Assembly: GCA_963793625.1 (NCBI GenBank)
Contig: CAWCAT010000020.1
Span: forward strand, 434,001-498,000
Length of the DNA: 64,000 nt
Direction: 5' to 3'
Source of the DNA: G963668605 sp963793625
GTDB lineage: Bacteria; Acidobacteriota; Terriglobia; Bryobacterales; Bryobacteraceae
In this document: piece by piece, positions 16,547 through 25,778 of the stretch
Layout: each line of letters begins with the position of its first letter
Numbering within the stretch: the stretch's first letter is position 1
Notes under the pieces: generated by a model
Database searches by the model: none
Seen by the model: the letters and a program-made list of their open reading frames with translations, nothing else
What the model was told of the DNA's origin: nothing
Made by a program: the position numbers and the translations under genes

Positions 16547-19495
16547 CTATCTCTTTTCTTCCAGCACCGCGCGCGCGTGTCGCGAGAAATGCCCACGGAG
16601 GTCCTGCGTGTACTCGGTGAGGATCCGCTTCGCCAGTCCGTCTTTATCGCCCAGGCGATACAGCACGCGCGCGTAGCCGATCTCCCGAAGCGAAAGCCCG
16701 CGGCCCGTGAGCGATCCCTTTTGCGCCTCCTGCACGTCCTTCACCACGTGCCCCGTGATGCCGGGCTTGGAGAGCACCGCAGCCAGCACATCCACCGCCG
16801 ACTTATCCCCGAGGAGTTCAAAGGCAAGTTGAATCGCCCGGTGATGCACCGCGGCCGAGTTCGCATCCAGCCGCGCGGCGCGCTTCAGAAGCGGCGCCAC
16901 TACGCGCGGGTCCCGCGTGTGCGCCATGGCCATCGCCATTTTGTCGTAAGCCGTTCCGTGCTTTCCCACTTGCGCGACCATGTCCTTCCCCTCGGCGCCG
17001 CCGCCAGCCACGAACTCGTCGAGCACCAGAGGAATGCCGGACGCATCGCCCAGCACCGCGAGGATCATCGCATAAGCGGTCTTGCGTTCTTTATCCGCCG
17101 TTTCGCGATAGGCCTTGCGCAACACCCTGGACGTCGTTTCCGGATGGCTCATCAAGATCGCCAGGTTGCGCAGATTCCCCGGATCGGCGGCCGCCTTCTC
17201 CACCTTGTCGTCGGAGAGCGGGAACGATTCCTTCTCTTTGAGAATGCTCAACGGCGCGATCCCCGCATCGGTGAGCTGCTTCTGAAGCTCCTGCACCTTG
17301 ACGGCGCGCACGCTGCCGGCCTTCGCCGCCATGGCCGCGGCCAGCCCGGCCGCGTATCCCTGGTTTTCGATATCGGCCTGCATCCGTAGCGCGGGCAAAG
17401 CGTCGCGCTGAACGCTGACGCCGATCCCGGCGACCAGCAGCCCTTCCAGCCCCTTGGGCAGCAGGCACCGGTACGGCAGGTTCGCCTGGATGCCCTCGTA
17501 ATTGCCCGGCTGCACTACCAGGAACAGGGGATCGACGGCATACCCGTGGCTGTCGAAATTCGAAAAGCCCACCGCGATCGTATCGTTGAAGGTGCGTCCG
17601 CTCAGTTGATCGGCTAGCGACAGCTCGAAATCCCCGGCCACGCGGCGACGCTCGCGGCTGTCCACGAGCTGAGCCATGTCGAACGCTTCGGAATACTTCT
17701 GGCTGGGCGAGGAATGGTAATCGGCCGTGGTGCGCTTGGTGTAAACCAGCAGGTGCCAGATATCGAGCAGGTCGGTCTCGTCGGTGAGCGCGAAGTCGCT
17801 GTTGGTATAGCGGCTGCCCAGGTTGATGGGCGGCAATCCCACGCCCTGCTGCGCGATCTCGTTGGCGCCGGTGGTCACTACCTGCGCGCCCGCCGGCGCG
17901 GCGACGTCGGAGTTGCCCGTGGCATCGACCACCGTCTTCGCCAGCACCACGCCGCGGCCCGAGGGACCTGCCACCACCACGCCCTTCACGCGCCCGCGAT
18001 CCACGTACGCGCCGCACACCACGAAGCCGAACCAGACATCGGCGCCGGCCTGACGCGACGTGCGCCGCAGCCACTCCGCCTTCTTGAGCGGCTCCCAGGC
18101 GTATTGGGGATTGGTGATGCTCATCCTCTCCCAATACCCGGGCACTTCCTTGGAGAAGCCGTACCGGTTCCCCCACCAGTACCGGGAGATCATGCCCTGC
18201 GTCCCGACGCCGCCCATGCCGTGCAGATATTCGAGAACCAGGGTGCGGGCCTTCCCACGCGACGCGGCGATCGCCGCCGGCGCCCCCGCCGTTCCGCCGC
18301 CCGCGACGATCACGTCGTAGGATCCCAGCACGCGCACCGCCCGGTCCGGCGAGGGGACGCTGCCCAGGTTCCGCAGCGCGGGGCGAACGCCGGCCAGCGT
18401 TTCCTTCACGTCGCCAGGCTCGGCCGGCGCGCCGCGCAAGCCGCCCACGGCCACATCGCGCGGCTCGGGCCTCGCCTTGGCGCTCTGCGCGGCGGCCTTC
18501 CCGATCCGCGCGCCCAACTCCATCAGAGCCACGGGGCGCACGACCTTCTCGGCCTGGGAGCGCACGATGTCCGCCGCGCCGCCCAACACGTACATGTAGT
18601 TCACACCCGCCGGGCGGAACGCATCGAGATCCAGCGCCCCGGCGCCCGATTTCACTCCCTGGATCGGGTCCGGCGGAATCTGGAAGAGTTCCTCGGTAGC
18701 GGCCTTCTCCGTGCCGGAGACGGTGAGGTCGCGGGCGATCTGCTCGGCGCGCGCGAACGACGCATCCGAGCCGTCCGCCATCGGAATCCGCAGCGTGTAT
18801 TCGAGGATCTCCACTGCGGGCGCGGCGCTATCCTTCATGGATTGGGCGGTCCCGTCACCGCGGTAAACCATGCCCGTTTTGCGGCCGGTGACGCCCTCGC
18901 CGGACTTCAAGTCCCCGCCAATGACCACGCGCCGGAACACCTGCGGCCCGGCCGGATACGGCTGTGCCTTCGCGCCCGCGATGCGCGCCACCGCGGCGCG
19001 CGGCGTGGCGTCGATGATGACCTTGGCGAGCACCGCCTGCCGCCCGGCCCGGTTAGCCATGACGATGCCGGCGGGACGGCCCTCGGCGTCGCGCAGAATC
19101 TCCGTCGCGAAGCTGCTGTACACAAACGGCACACCCGCAGCCAGAAGCGCGTCGTCGAGCGTCTTCTTCACATGCATCGGCCGCAGCGGGGCGCGGTCGG
19201 CGAACAGCGCCTTCGCCAGCGGCTGCGACGGCGTCTCATTCGGCTCCAGCCACAGGCGCATGGTGGCGCACATGTCTTCGCCCAGATACGGCCTCGGTGC
19301 CAGCAGGAACACCTTCGCGCCACCCTGCGCCGCCGCTACAGCGGCCGCCACGGCGCCCGTGGACCCGCCCACCACGACCACGTCCACCTGGTAGTTCACC
19401 GGAATCCGCCGCGCGGATTCGTTCACAAAGAGCGGATCGGCCGCCGCGAGCAGCGCCGGGAACAGGCACACGCCGAGCCATCGTTTCATCATCAT
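16547..19495 (-). CDS. Exported double FAD-domain oxidoreductase with C-terminal HEAT-like repeats
   Basis: 982 residues with a signal peptide (MKRWLGVCLFPALLAAA). Two separate FAD-binding Rossmann motifs are present: VVVVGGSTGAVAAAV at about 39-53 and VIVAGGGTAGAPAAI at about 396-409, each followed by a glycine-rich MCATMRLW or MGGVGTQGM segment. The last about 200 residues form helical pairs (VLRKAYRETADKERKTAYAMI... RVVAPLLKRAARLDANSAA...) typical of HEAT-like repeats. Single FAD_oxidored domains are normal; tandem duplication in one chain is less so. Cotranscribed with the receptor upstream (83 bases between). Substrate unknown; periplasmic oxidation of an imported or bound compound is inferred. 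Confidence 0.83.
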   Translation of the reverse strand: MMMKRWLGVCLFPALLAAADPLFVNESARRIPVNYQVDVVVVGGSTGAVAAAVAAAQGGAKVFLLAPRPYLGEDMCATMRLWLEPNETPSQPLAKALFADRAPLRPMHVKKTLDDALLAAGVPFVYSSFATEILRDAEGRPAGIVMANRAGRQAVLAKVIIDATPRAAVARIAGAKAQPYPAGPQVFRRVVIGGDLKSGEGVTGRKTGMVYRGDGTAQSMKDSAAPAVEILEYTLRIPMADGSDASFARAEQIARDLTVSGTEKAATEELFQIPPDPIQGVKSGAGALDLDAFRPAGVNYMYVLGGAADIVRSQAEKVVRPVALMELGARIGKAAAQSAKARPEPRDVAVGGLRGAPAEPGDVKETLAGVRPALRNLGSVPSPDRAVRVLGSYDVIVAGGGTAGAPAAIAASRGKARTLVLEYLHGMGGVGTQGMISRYWWGNRYGFSKEVPGYWERMSITNPQYAWEPLKKAEWLRRTSRQAGADVWFGFVVCGAYVDRGRVKGVVVAGPSGRGVVLAKTVVDATGNSDVAAPAGAQVVTTGANEIAQQGVGLPPINLGSRYTNSDFALTDETDLLDIWHLLVYTKRTTADYHSSPSQKYSEAFDMAQLVDSRERRRVAGDFELSLADQLSGRTFNDTIAVGFSNFDSHGYAVDPLFLVVQPGNYEGIQANLPYRCLLPKGLEGLLVAGIGVSVQRDALPALRMQADIENQGYAAGLAAAMAAKAGSVRAVKVQELQKQLTDAGIAPLSILKEKESFPLSDDKVEKAAADPGNLRNLAILMSHPETTSRVLRKAYRETADKERKTAYAMILAVLGDASGIPLVLDEFVAGGGAEGKDMVAQVGKHGTAYDKMAMAMAHTRDPRVVAPLLKRAARLDANSAAVHHRAIQLAFELLGDKSAVDVLAAVLSKPGITGHVVKDVQEAQKGSLTGRGLSLREIGYARVLYRLGDKDGLAKRILTEYTQDLRGHFSRHARAVLEEKR

Positions 19496-19577
19496 TCGCC
19501 TCAGGTAAAAATCTGCTCCCTTCGGCCGCGGTTCCGAAAGCCATAACGAGCCGCGACCGGAGGGAGCTTATACGTCG

Positions 19578-22500
19578 TTACCAGATCAGCTTCAGCGCAA
19601 GCTGCACCTGGCGCGGCTGGTTCGACTGGCTGCTGATGACGCCGAACGAGGCGGCGTTAAAGGTGTCCGCGGGCGCGCCGAACTTCACGTTGTTCAGCAC
19701 GTTGAACGACTCCGCCCGGAATTGCAGACGGACGGCCTCGCGGATCGGGAAGTCCTTGAGCAGCGAAAGGTCGAGGTTCCGCGTGCCGGGTTCGCGAATG
19801 TTGTCGGTCAGACGCGGCACGTCGCCGAATTCGAAGGACAGCGGCAACCGGAACGCGGCCTTGTTGAAGTAACTCTCCAGCCGGTCGTGAGTGTCGCCCG
19901 AGGTCAGAGGGTCCTGCCCGGCAACGAAACTGGGACGGCTGCCGGCGTAGGGTTGCGCGCCCGAAACCGCGAAGTTGATCGGGAATCCCGATTGCACCGT
20001 CGCGATGCCATTCACCTTCCATCCGCCGATGATCTGGTTGAGGACGCCGCCTGCGGTGCTGCCGAAACGCCGGCCCTTGCCGAACGGCAGATCGTAATTG
20101 GCGCTCACCACGAAACGATTCTTGATGTCCGACGCCAGCACGGAGCGCTCAATCGCGCGAGCGTAGTCGTTCTGGAATCCAGGCGACCCGACGTCCATGA
20201 AGCCCGTCGTCAGGTTCTCCGCGATGCCGATGTTCTTGGCGAACGTATAACCGACCAGCACGAACAGGCCCTGGCTCATGCGCCGTTGGGCGCTGAGCTG
20301 AAAAGCGTTGTAGGCCGTTTGCCCCAGCGGCACGTGCTGCACGCTGGCGCTGGTGAACTGCGGGCTGGCGCGGAGCAGGACGTTGCGCTGGACCGTCGTC
20401 GTGGCCAACGCTCCGGTCGCGATGTGTCCATAGAACGGGTTGGCGACCGTCTGGTTCAGATAGCCTACGTGCGTCTGGTCGCCGATCGCGCCAAAGTAGA
20501 TGGGGTTAATCGCATTGATGTTGAATCCCATCGGCAGTTTGACGCCATGGTTGCCCGCATAGACCAGCGACAGCAGGACGCCGGCGGGCAACTCGCGCTG
20601 AACGCCGAAGTTCCACTGCTGGGTATAGGCGACGGGCGTGTCGTAGTACATGCCCGATGCGCCGGCGCCGACCATCGAAAGCGCGCCCAACTTCGATCCC
20701 TCCGGCTTCAGAAGGCCGTCGGGGAAGGGGTTGACGATTGAGCCCACGGGGTTGACGCCGTCGATGCTGGACACAAACGGAGTCGAAACCGTGAAGCCCG
20801 GATTGGAGACTCCGTAGCCGCGCTGCGTCGTCGGCAGATAGAAGATGCCGTAGCCGCCGCGGATTACGGTTTTCGAGATCGGCGTATAGGCGAATCCGAA
20901 CCGGGGCCCGAAGTTATTCCAGTCCGTCTTGTTCTTCCCCCGCGCCGCGCCGTTCACGCCGGCGAACACGATGCCGCCCCTCAGGTCCATTCCAACCTGT
21001 GCGCCCAGAGGGTTGGCCATGTACGGATCGAAGGTCGCAATCCGGTCGTAGCGGTCGGTGAATCCGGTTTCGACATCCCAACGGAGCCCCACGTTGATCG
21101 TCAGCTTCGAGTTGACCTTCCAGTCGTCCTGGATGAACAGTCCGCTGTAGATCAATTGATTCGCCATGGAACCGTTGAAGGTCATCGACCCGCCGGTCGG
21201 CAGGCCCAAAAGGAACGACGCGAAGGAGAGGTAAGGCGCCTGCCCGCCAGGCACGGCCGCGCGCGGGTCGGCCCCGGAAGTAAACGTAGTGCCGTAGGAA
21301 AAAGCTCCCATCGAGCTGTCGAGTGAGATCTGGTTGTCGCGATAGAGTCTTCCATCCCAGCCGAACTTGATGGTATGCCCGGGCCGGATGAGGGTCGTGG
21401 TGGCGGCCACCGAGTGCGTATATCGCGACCAGTCGCGAGGGCCGTTGTTCGTCGCGAGTTCCGCAAATCCCGAGACGTTCTGCGACGAAATTCCGGGCAC
21501 CTGCTGCAAGTCCCCGAACGACTTGGGAAAGCCGTACGTCTGCGGATCCATGCCGAGTTTGCCGGACTGCATCTCGTTGCGCTGCTGAGCCAGACCATAG
21601 CGTAAGTCGAACAGGAGCGTGGCGCTCGGAACGATCACCTGGTCGAGCACGAAGGTCTTGGCATTAACCTTCTGTCCCCAGGAGTTAGGCTGGGAGAAAA
21701 GGACGTTCTGCCAGTCGTCCGTGCTATTGCTGAAGCGGCCGAACAGCCGGTAGTTCGGGCTGAAGTTGTGGTCGATGCGGGCGTTGATCTGATGATTGGC
21801 GTCCGTTTGGACGGGGGTGTAATCGTAGTTGTTCACGATGCCCGCCCGGACGGGGTCGGGCCAGATCGATAGGTGCTTCTTCGTGATGTCGCTCTGCCGG
21901 TTGGCGGGGACGACCCGGCCCGGGAAGGGGGTGCGCAGGTACTGATTCGGCCGCGCGAGATCGGGCCGCGTGGTTAGCGGATCGTAGATTTCGTACGAGG
22001 CTTCGGAGAAGTTGCCGGCGCGCATGGCCGCCGTAGGCACCGTGATCGTTGAAGCAGTGGGCTTGCGCACGTATATGCCTTCGTAGCCGCCGAAGAAGAA
22101 CGTCTTATCCTTTCCCGAATACAGCTTGGGGAGCACCATCGGGCCGCCCACCGTGAAGCCGAACTGGTTGTTTCTGAGCGGCGGGCGCATGTCGTCGCGT
22201 CCCGGGATCGGCGGCCTTCCGCCCCGGTTGACGAAATAATTGGCGGCGTCCAGCTTCTCATTGCGAATAAACTCATAAGCGCTGCCATGGAGCGTGTTGC
22301 TCCCCGACTTCGTCACGATGTTGATAATGCCGCCGCTGGTGCGTCCGAATTCGGCGGAGGAAGTGTTGGTCTGCACCTTGAACTCCTGCGTCACGTCAAC
22401 GGAGGAGATCAGCGCCGGCTGCCCCTGGCAGCAGACCGTGATCGCAACGCCGTCCAGCAGAATTTCGTTGCTGCCGGAGACGCCGCCATTGGCCATGAAG

Positions 22501-23042
22501 TTGTTCGCTCCGGCCATCTGCACGGCCGAGCGCCCGGCGTTCAACCCGATGCCGAACGAACCCATGGGGTTCACTCCCGGCGTGAGCGCCGCCAAGCCGA
22601 ATGGATTGCGGCCGTTCAGCGGAAGGTCGACCACCTGCCGATTCGAAATCTGTTGGCCGAGTGAAGACGTTTCATTTTCGAGCAGCACGGGCCGCGCGGC
22701 CACCTCGATACTCTCCGAGACCTGCCCGACGGTCAGCGTCGCGTCCACGCGCGCCGTCTGGTTGACCGCCAGATCGAACTGAACGGCGAACTTCTCGAAC
22801 CCGGCGCTTTCCACAGTCAGCCGGTAGGAACTGGGCTGCAACAGCGTGAAGACGTAGCGCCCTTCGCTGTCGGACCTGGTTGTCAGGGAAAGCCCCGTAT
22901 TCACGTTAACCAGCGAAACCCTCGCGTCGGGGACGGCAGCCCGGCTCGAATCCGTCGCACGGCCGTTGACGGCACCCGTGGTGGTTTGCCCAAACAGGGC
23001 GGTGGCCGATGCCACCAGCAGCGTTAATACTGTGAACTTCAT
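19578..23042 (-). CDS. Large TonB-dependent-receptor-like outer membrane protein (Oar/CarboxypepD_reg)
   Basis: Preferred start ATG 23042 (MKFTVLTLLVASATALFGQ) gives a signal peptide; the frame opens at 23063. Next is a carboxypeptidase-regulatory Ig-like domain (TTGAVNGRATDSSRAAVPDARVSL), a plug domain (IEVAARPVLLENETSS... VVDLPLNGRNP... EFGRTSGGIINIVTKSG), then a long beta-barrel ending with QVQLALKLIW. About 1150 residues, standard for acidobacterial Oar-like receptors that move large oligomers or siderophore-like ligands across the outer membrane. First gene of a minus-strand run with two FAD oxidoreductases; a membrane regulator is divergent. Confidence 0.9.
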   Translation of the reverse strand: MKFTVLTLLVASATALFGQTTTGAVNGRATDSSRAAVPDARVSLVNVNTGLSLTTRSDSEGRYVFTLLQPSSYRLTVESAGFEKFAVQFDLAVNQTARVDATLTVGQVSESIEVAARPVLLENETSSLGQQISNRQVVDLPLNGRNPFGLAALTPGVNPMGSFGIGLNAGRSAVQMAGANNFMANGGVSGSNEILLDGVAITVCCQGQPALISSVDVTQEFKVQTNTSSAEFGRTSGGIINIVTKSGSNTLHGSAYEFIRNEKLDAANYFVNRGGRPPIPGRDDMRPPLRNNQFGFTVGGPMVLPKLYSGKDKTFFFGGYEGIYVRKPTASTITVPTAAMRAGNFSEASYEIYDPLTTRPDLARPNQYLRTPFPGRVVPANRQSDITKKHLSIWPDPVRAGIVNNYDYTPVQTDANHQINARIDHNFSPNYRLFGRFSNSTDDWQNVLFSQPNSWGQKVNAKTFVLDQVIVPSATLLFDLRYGLAQQRNEMQSGKLGMDPQTYGFPKSFGDLQQVPGISSQNVSGFAELATNNGPRDWSRYTHSVAATTTLIRPGHTIKFGWDGRLYRDNQISLDSSMGAFSYGTTFTSGADPRAAVPGGQAPYLSFASFLLGLPTGGSMTFNGSMANQLIYSGLFIQDDWKVNSKLTINVGLRWDVETGFTDRYDRIATFDPYMANPLGAQVGMDLRGGIVFAGVNGAARGKNKTDWNNFGPRFGFAYTPISKTVIRGGYGIFYLPTTQRGYGVSNPGFTVSTPFVSSIDGVNPVGSIVNPFPDGLLKPEGSKLGALSMVGAGASGMYYDTPVAYTQQWNFGVQRELPAGVLLSLVYAGNHGVKLPMGFNINAINPIYFGAIGDQTHVGYLNQTVANPFYGHIATGALATTTVQRNVLLRASPQFTSASVQHVPLGQTAYNAFQLSAQRRMSQGLFVLVGYTFAKNIGIAENLTTGFMDVGSPGFQNDYARAIERSVLASDIKNRFVVSANYDLPFGKGRRFGSTAGGVLNQIIGGWKVNGIATVQSGFPINFAVSGAQPYAGSRPSFVAGQDPLTSGDTHDRLESYFNKAAFRLPLSFEFGDVPRLTDNIREPGTRNLDLSLLKDFPIREAVRLQFRAESFNVLNNVKFGAPADTFNAASFGVISSQSNQPRQVQLALKLIW

Positions 23043-23108
23043 AGCGGCTTCATCTTCGCACAAGTTCGTGCGGCTATACCAAAAAGTAACAGATAATATG
23101 GTATTGTT

Positions 23109-23130
23109 ACCGTTAAGGCACCGTTAAGGC
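23109..23130. promoter_or_regulatory. Tandem 11-bp direct repeat in divergent intergenic region
   Basis: ACCGTTAAGGC occurs twice, back to back (23109-23119 and 23120-23130), exactly one helical turn apart, between the receptor gene and the divergent regulator. A related ACGTTAACGAAGG lies at about 23167. The placement and periodicity suggest an operator bound by the neighbouring regulator; this is inference. Confidence 0.45.
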
Positions 23131-23190
23131 CCCAAATTTCAACGCAATTGCGGCGGATTGTCCAATTACGTTAACGAAGGTTTCAGAGCC

Positions 23191-24498
23191 ATGGGACTGC
23201 CCCCGGCCGTGCAGGATCTTGACACCGAATCGGTTCGCAGCCAAAACGAGCGAATCCTCGCCGATCCCCTCTTTCACGACTGCCCCATCCAACGCCGGCT
23301 GCTCCAGTACCTGGTGGATGAGACGCTGGCCGGCAACGAGCGATACCTCAAAGAGCTGAACATCGGCAACGCCGTGTTCCGCCGGGGCGCCGATTACGAC
23401 CCCCGCACCGACTCGGTCGTACGCGTGCAGATCGGGGGCCTGCGCAAGCGGCTCGCGACTTACTATGCGGGATCGGGCGCCGGCGACACGGTCGTCATCG
23501 AAGTTCCCCGCGGACATTACGTTCCGCACTTCTCGCGGCGCGCCGAGAGTAAAGAAGAGCCGGTCGAAAACCCCGGCGCCCCGCCCGCCGCTCCCCGGCG
23601 CCGCGTTCACGCCCTCGGGTATATATCCGTGGGAATCGCGGCGGGTGTGGCGCTCGTGCTGCTGGCGCAGATGTGGACGCGCGCGTCAACGCACAACCAG
23701 GCAGCGCAATCCGGCTACGCCGCCGAATGGCGCAGCCACCCGCTGTGGAAGGGCTTTTTCGACCCCGGATCGCAGACGCAGTTGGTCGTGGGCGTGCCGT
23801 TTCTCATGGCCATGGACGGGGTGGTCGTCCGCGACACCCTGGTCAACTCGCCCGAAGAACTGACGCCCGACTCGCGAATCTCCCGAATCGCACGGCTGCT
23901 CGACCGTCCCGCCGAACCGGTTGAGTTCTACACCGGAATGGGCGAAATGGCGGGAGGCAACCGGCTCGCGGCTTTCTTTATGAAATCGTCGCGGGATCTT
24001 CACCTCGTGCGCAGCCGGCTGGCGCGCTGGCAGGATCTCACCACCGACAACCTCATATTCCTCTCGTCCACGCGGTTCCGCACGCTGAATCAACGCCTGG
24101 ATCTGCCCGCCGACTTCGTGTTCGACGGCGCGCCCGGCAGGGGGCCGGCTTTTCGCAATTTGCGTCCGCTGCCGGGAGAGGCGGCCGACTACGCCTGCTC
24201 GCTGAATGGCAACGCCGGGACCACCTACTCGACGGTGACGCTATGGCCTGGAACCGTGCCCGGACGTCGCATCATGTCGATCAGCGGCGTGCAAACCTGG
24301 GGCACGGAGGGCGCCGCGCAGTATGCGACAGACGCCCCCAGCCTGCGTGAACTCCGGAAGAAGATAGAGGATCCCGCGCGGCCCGCCCCCGCCGACGCCG
24401 CCGGTTTGCAGGTCCTGCTGCAAGTCAAGGTTCAGGACAGCCAGGTGGCTTCGGTAACCTACATCACCCACCACTGGATCAGGAAGCGCGCCAACTGA
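23191..24498 (+). CDS. Membrane-anchored transcriptional regulator (ToxR-like layout)
   Basis: ATG 23191 (MGLPPAVQDLDTE) is preferred over the TTG at 23158. The N-terminal 115 residues carry the acidobacterial DNA-binding signature (RILADPLF..., YLKELNIGNAVFRRGADYDPRTDSVVRVQIGGLRKRLATYY, with RGHYVPHF), a winged-helix-like domain. A Pro-rich linker leads to one transmembrane helix at about 142-162 (YISVGIAAGVALVLLAQ), then a roughly 270-residue extracytoplasmic domain (QLVVGVPFLMAMDGVVV... NLIFLSSTRFRTL). Likely senses a periplasmic ligand and controls the divergent receptor and oxidoreductase genes. Resembles ToxR/CadC in topology, not in sequence. Confidence 0.8.
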   Translation: MGLPPAVQDLDTESVRSQNERILADPLFHDCPIQRRLLQYLVDETLAGNERYLKELNIGNAVFRRGADYDPRTDSVVRVQIGGLRKRLATYYAGSGAGDTVVIEVPRGHYVPHFSRRAESKEEPVENPGAPPAAPRRRVHALGYISVGIAAGVALVLLAQMWTRASTHNQAAQSGYAAEWRSHPLWKGFFDPGSQTQLVVGVPFLMAMDGVVVRDTLVNSPEELTPDSRISRIARLLDRPAEPVEFYTGMGEMAGGNRLAAFFMKSSRDLHLVRSRLARWQDLTTDNLIFLSSTRFRTLNQRLDLPADFVFDGAPGRGPAFRNLRPLPGEAADYACSLNGNAGTTYSTVTLWPGTVPGRRIMSISGVQTWGTEGAAQYATDAPSLRELRKKIEDPARPAPADAAGLQVLLQVKVQDSQVASVTYITHHWIRKRAN

Positions 24499-24538
24499 CG
24501 GCCTTCGTCCCAGCAGGCAGTCTCCGCTCCGTTGGAAG

Positions 24539-24991
24539 TCAACCTCCAAGCTCCGGCGCTGGTCGCCGGCCTGCCCCACACGCTCTTCCTTCGCCTTCCT
24601 GGCTTATTCGGAAGATATGCCCATCCGGGTGGCGCACGTGCACCTCCCGCACGCCCCATGGCATGTCAGCCGGAGGCCATGCCACTTCAAGTCCCTGCGC
24701 CACGCAGTGCTGGTAGACAGAGTCCACGTCGTCCACCCAGATCGACATCCACACGCCTTTGTCGCCTGTTTCGTCGCCGTCCGGGCCGAAGGTCCTCCTG
24801 ACTTCGCTCTTGCCACGCCCTCCTTGAGCGTTTTCGCACAGAAAAATCTCGCATTCACCAGAGCAGACTCCTCCGAAGTTCGGCGGATCGCCCCAATCCC
24901 ACGCCTTCTCCCACCCGAGCTTCTCGAACCAGGCAAAGCTCTCGAGGATATTCGAAACGTTCAGGATCGGGACCAGTCGCTTGGCCAGCAT
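24539..24991 (-). CDS. VOC-family (glyoxalase/bleomycin-resistance-like) protein
   Basis: 150 residues, ATG 24991. VOC beta-alpha-beta-beta-beta layout: RLVPILNVSNILESFAWFEKLGW, IFLCENAQGGRG, WMSIWVDDVDSVYQHC and REVHVRHPDGHIFRI. Family members are small metal-dependent lyases, isomerases or binding proteins; the specific role is not readable. The last 20 residues (GEGRACGAGRRPAPELGG) look like read-through beyond the usual C-terminus, so a small 3' shift is possible. Convergent with the regulator, 40 bases apart. Confidence 0.85.
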   Translation of the reverse strand: MLAKRLVPILNVSNILESFAWFEKLGWEKAWDWGDPPNFGGVCSGECEIFLCENAQGGRGKSEVRRTFGPDGDETGDKGVWMSIWVDDVDSVYQHCVAQGLEVAWPPADMPWGVREVHVRHPDGHIFRISQEGEGRACGAGRRPAPELGG

Positions 24992-25502
24992 GGCGCAATA
25001 TTATCAGGAAAGGACGTGGGGGGCCATCGGCATCTTGTCAGCAACTTGCGCCAGGGCAGGAGATTCGCACGTCAGACGCACTTCCCTTGCCGCCCGTCCC
25101 AACCTCGAGCAATACAAGAAACTCGCCAAAGACCTTCAGTACGCCTGCAAGTCGGGCGACCCCGTGGCAATCCGCGACTGGGCTGCACGCTGGGCGGAGA
25201 CACTTGGCCACCTGCGAGGGCAAGCGATCACGCCGGAAGTCCGAAGAGAGATCCACTGGGATACAGAGCGAGTCGAACGGCAATGGCACAAGTTCCAGAA
25301 GTCGAATGAACGTATGGCCCGCTGCACTCTCGCCAAGGCGCAGTGCCATCCTAATCGTCGTCTGGACTTTAAGGAAGTGGCCCTCAAAATCAGAAGTAAG
25401 GCATGGACGCTCCCAAGCCTCGGGGCAAGGTCAGCCCCAAAAGTCTCGGTCGGCACCGTCAGTCCACTCAACTCACGAATTAGACCGCGCGGCAGTAGCT
25501 GA
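24981..25502 (+). pseudogene. Fragment of an ankyrin-protein-type N-terminal domain
   Basis: The middle of this frame (SLAARPNLEQYKKLAKDLQ... CKSGDPVAIRDWAARW... CTLAKAQ) matches the opening segment commonly seen before ankyrin repeats in bacterial proteins ('RPNLEQLKKQAKEL... LADAQ'). After residue about 120 the similarity breaks off; a shifted frame then reads ILIVVWTLRKWPS, the expected continuation. No ankyrin repeats follow. Most likely a decayed or frameshifted remnant. From 25503 to 25778 I see only short frames (one ends VLYDEQKIDQLIDMERERTPNA at 25596) and no gene I can support. Confidence 0.45.
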
Positions 25503-25778
25503 TCTCCGTCAGAATATGCGGCTGAAGGTGCTTTACGATGAGCAGAAGATTGATCAGCTCATCGACATGGAACGTGAGAGGACGCCGAATGCATAGATGC
25601 TGGCTTATCGGGAGTAATCTCCCCTGAACGCCGCATCTTGGGAGTTTGCCCACAACCTGATGGCGGAGCAGTCCGGCTAGTCGGCGACTATACTTGCGGA
25701 TAGGCTTCGATGATTGTCATCTTCGCCTGGCCCGCATCCAGGGAATGATCGAGCGGCTCGACGTTTATCCGCTAATAT

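Noticed and set aside
17714..19546. 610-residue plus-strand ORF
   Set aside because: His/Arg-rich antisense shadow of the FAD oxidoreductase in GC-rich DNA.
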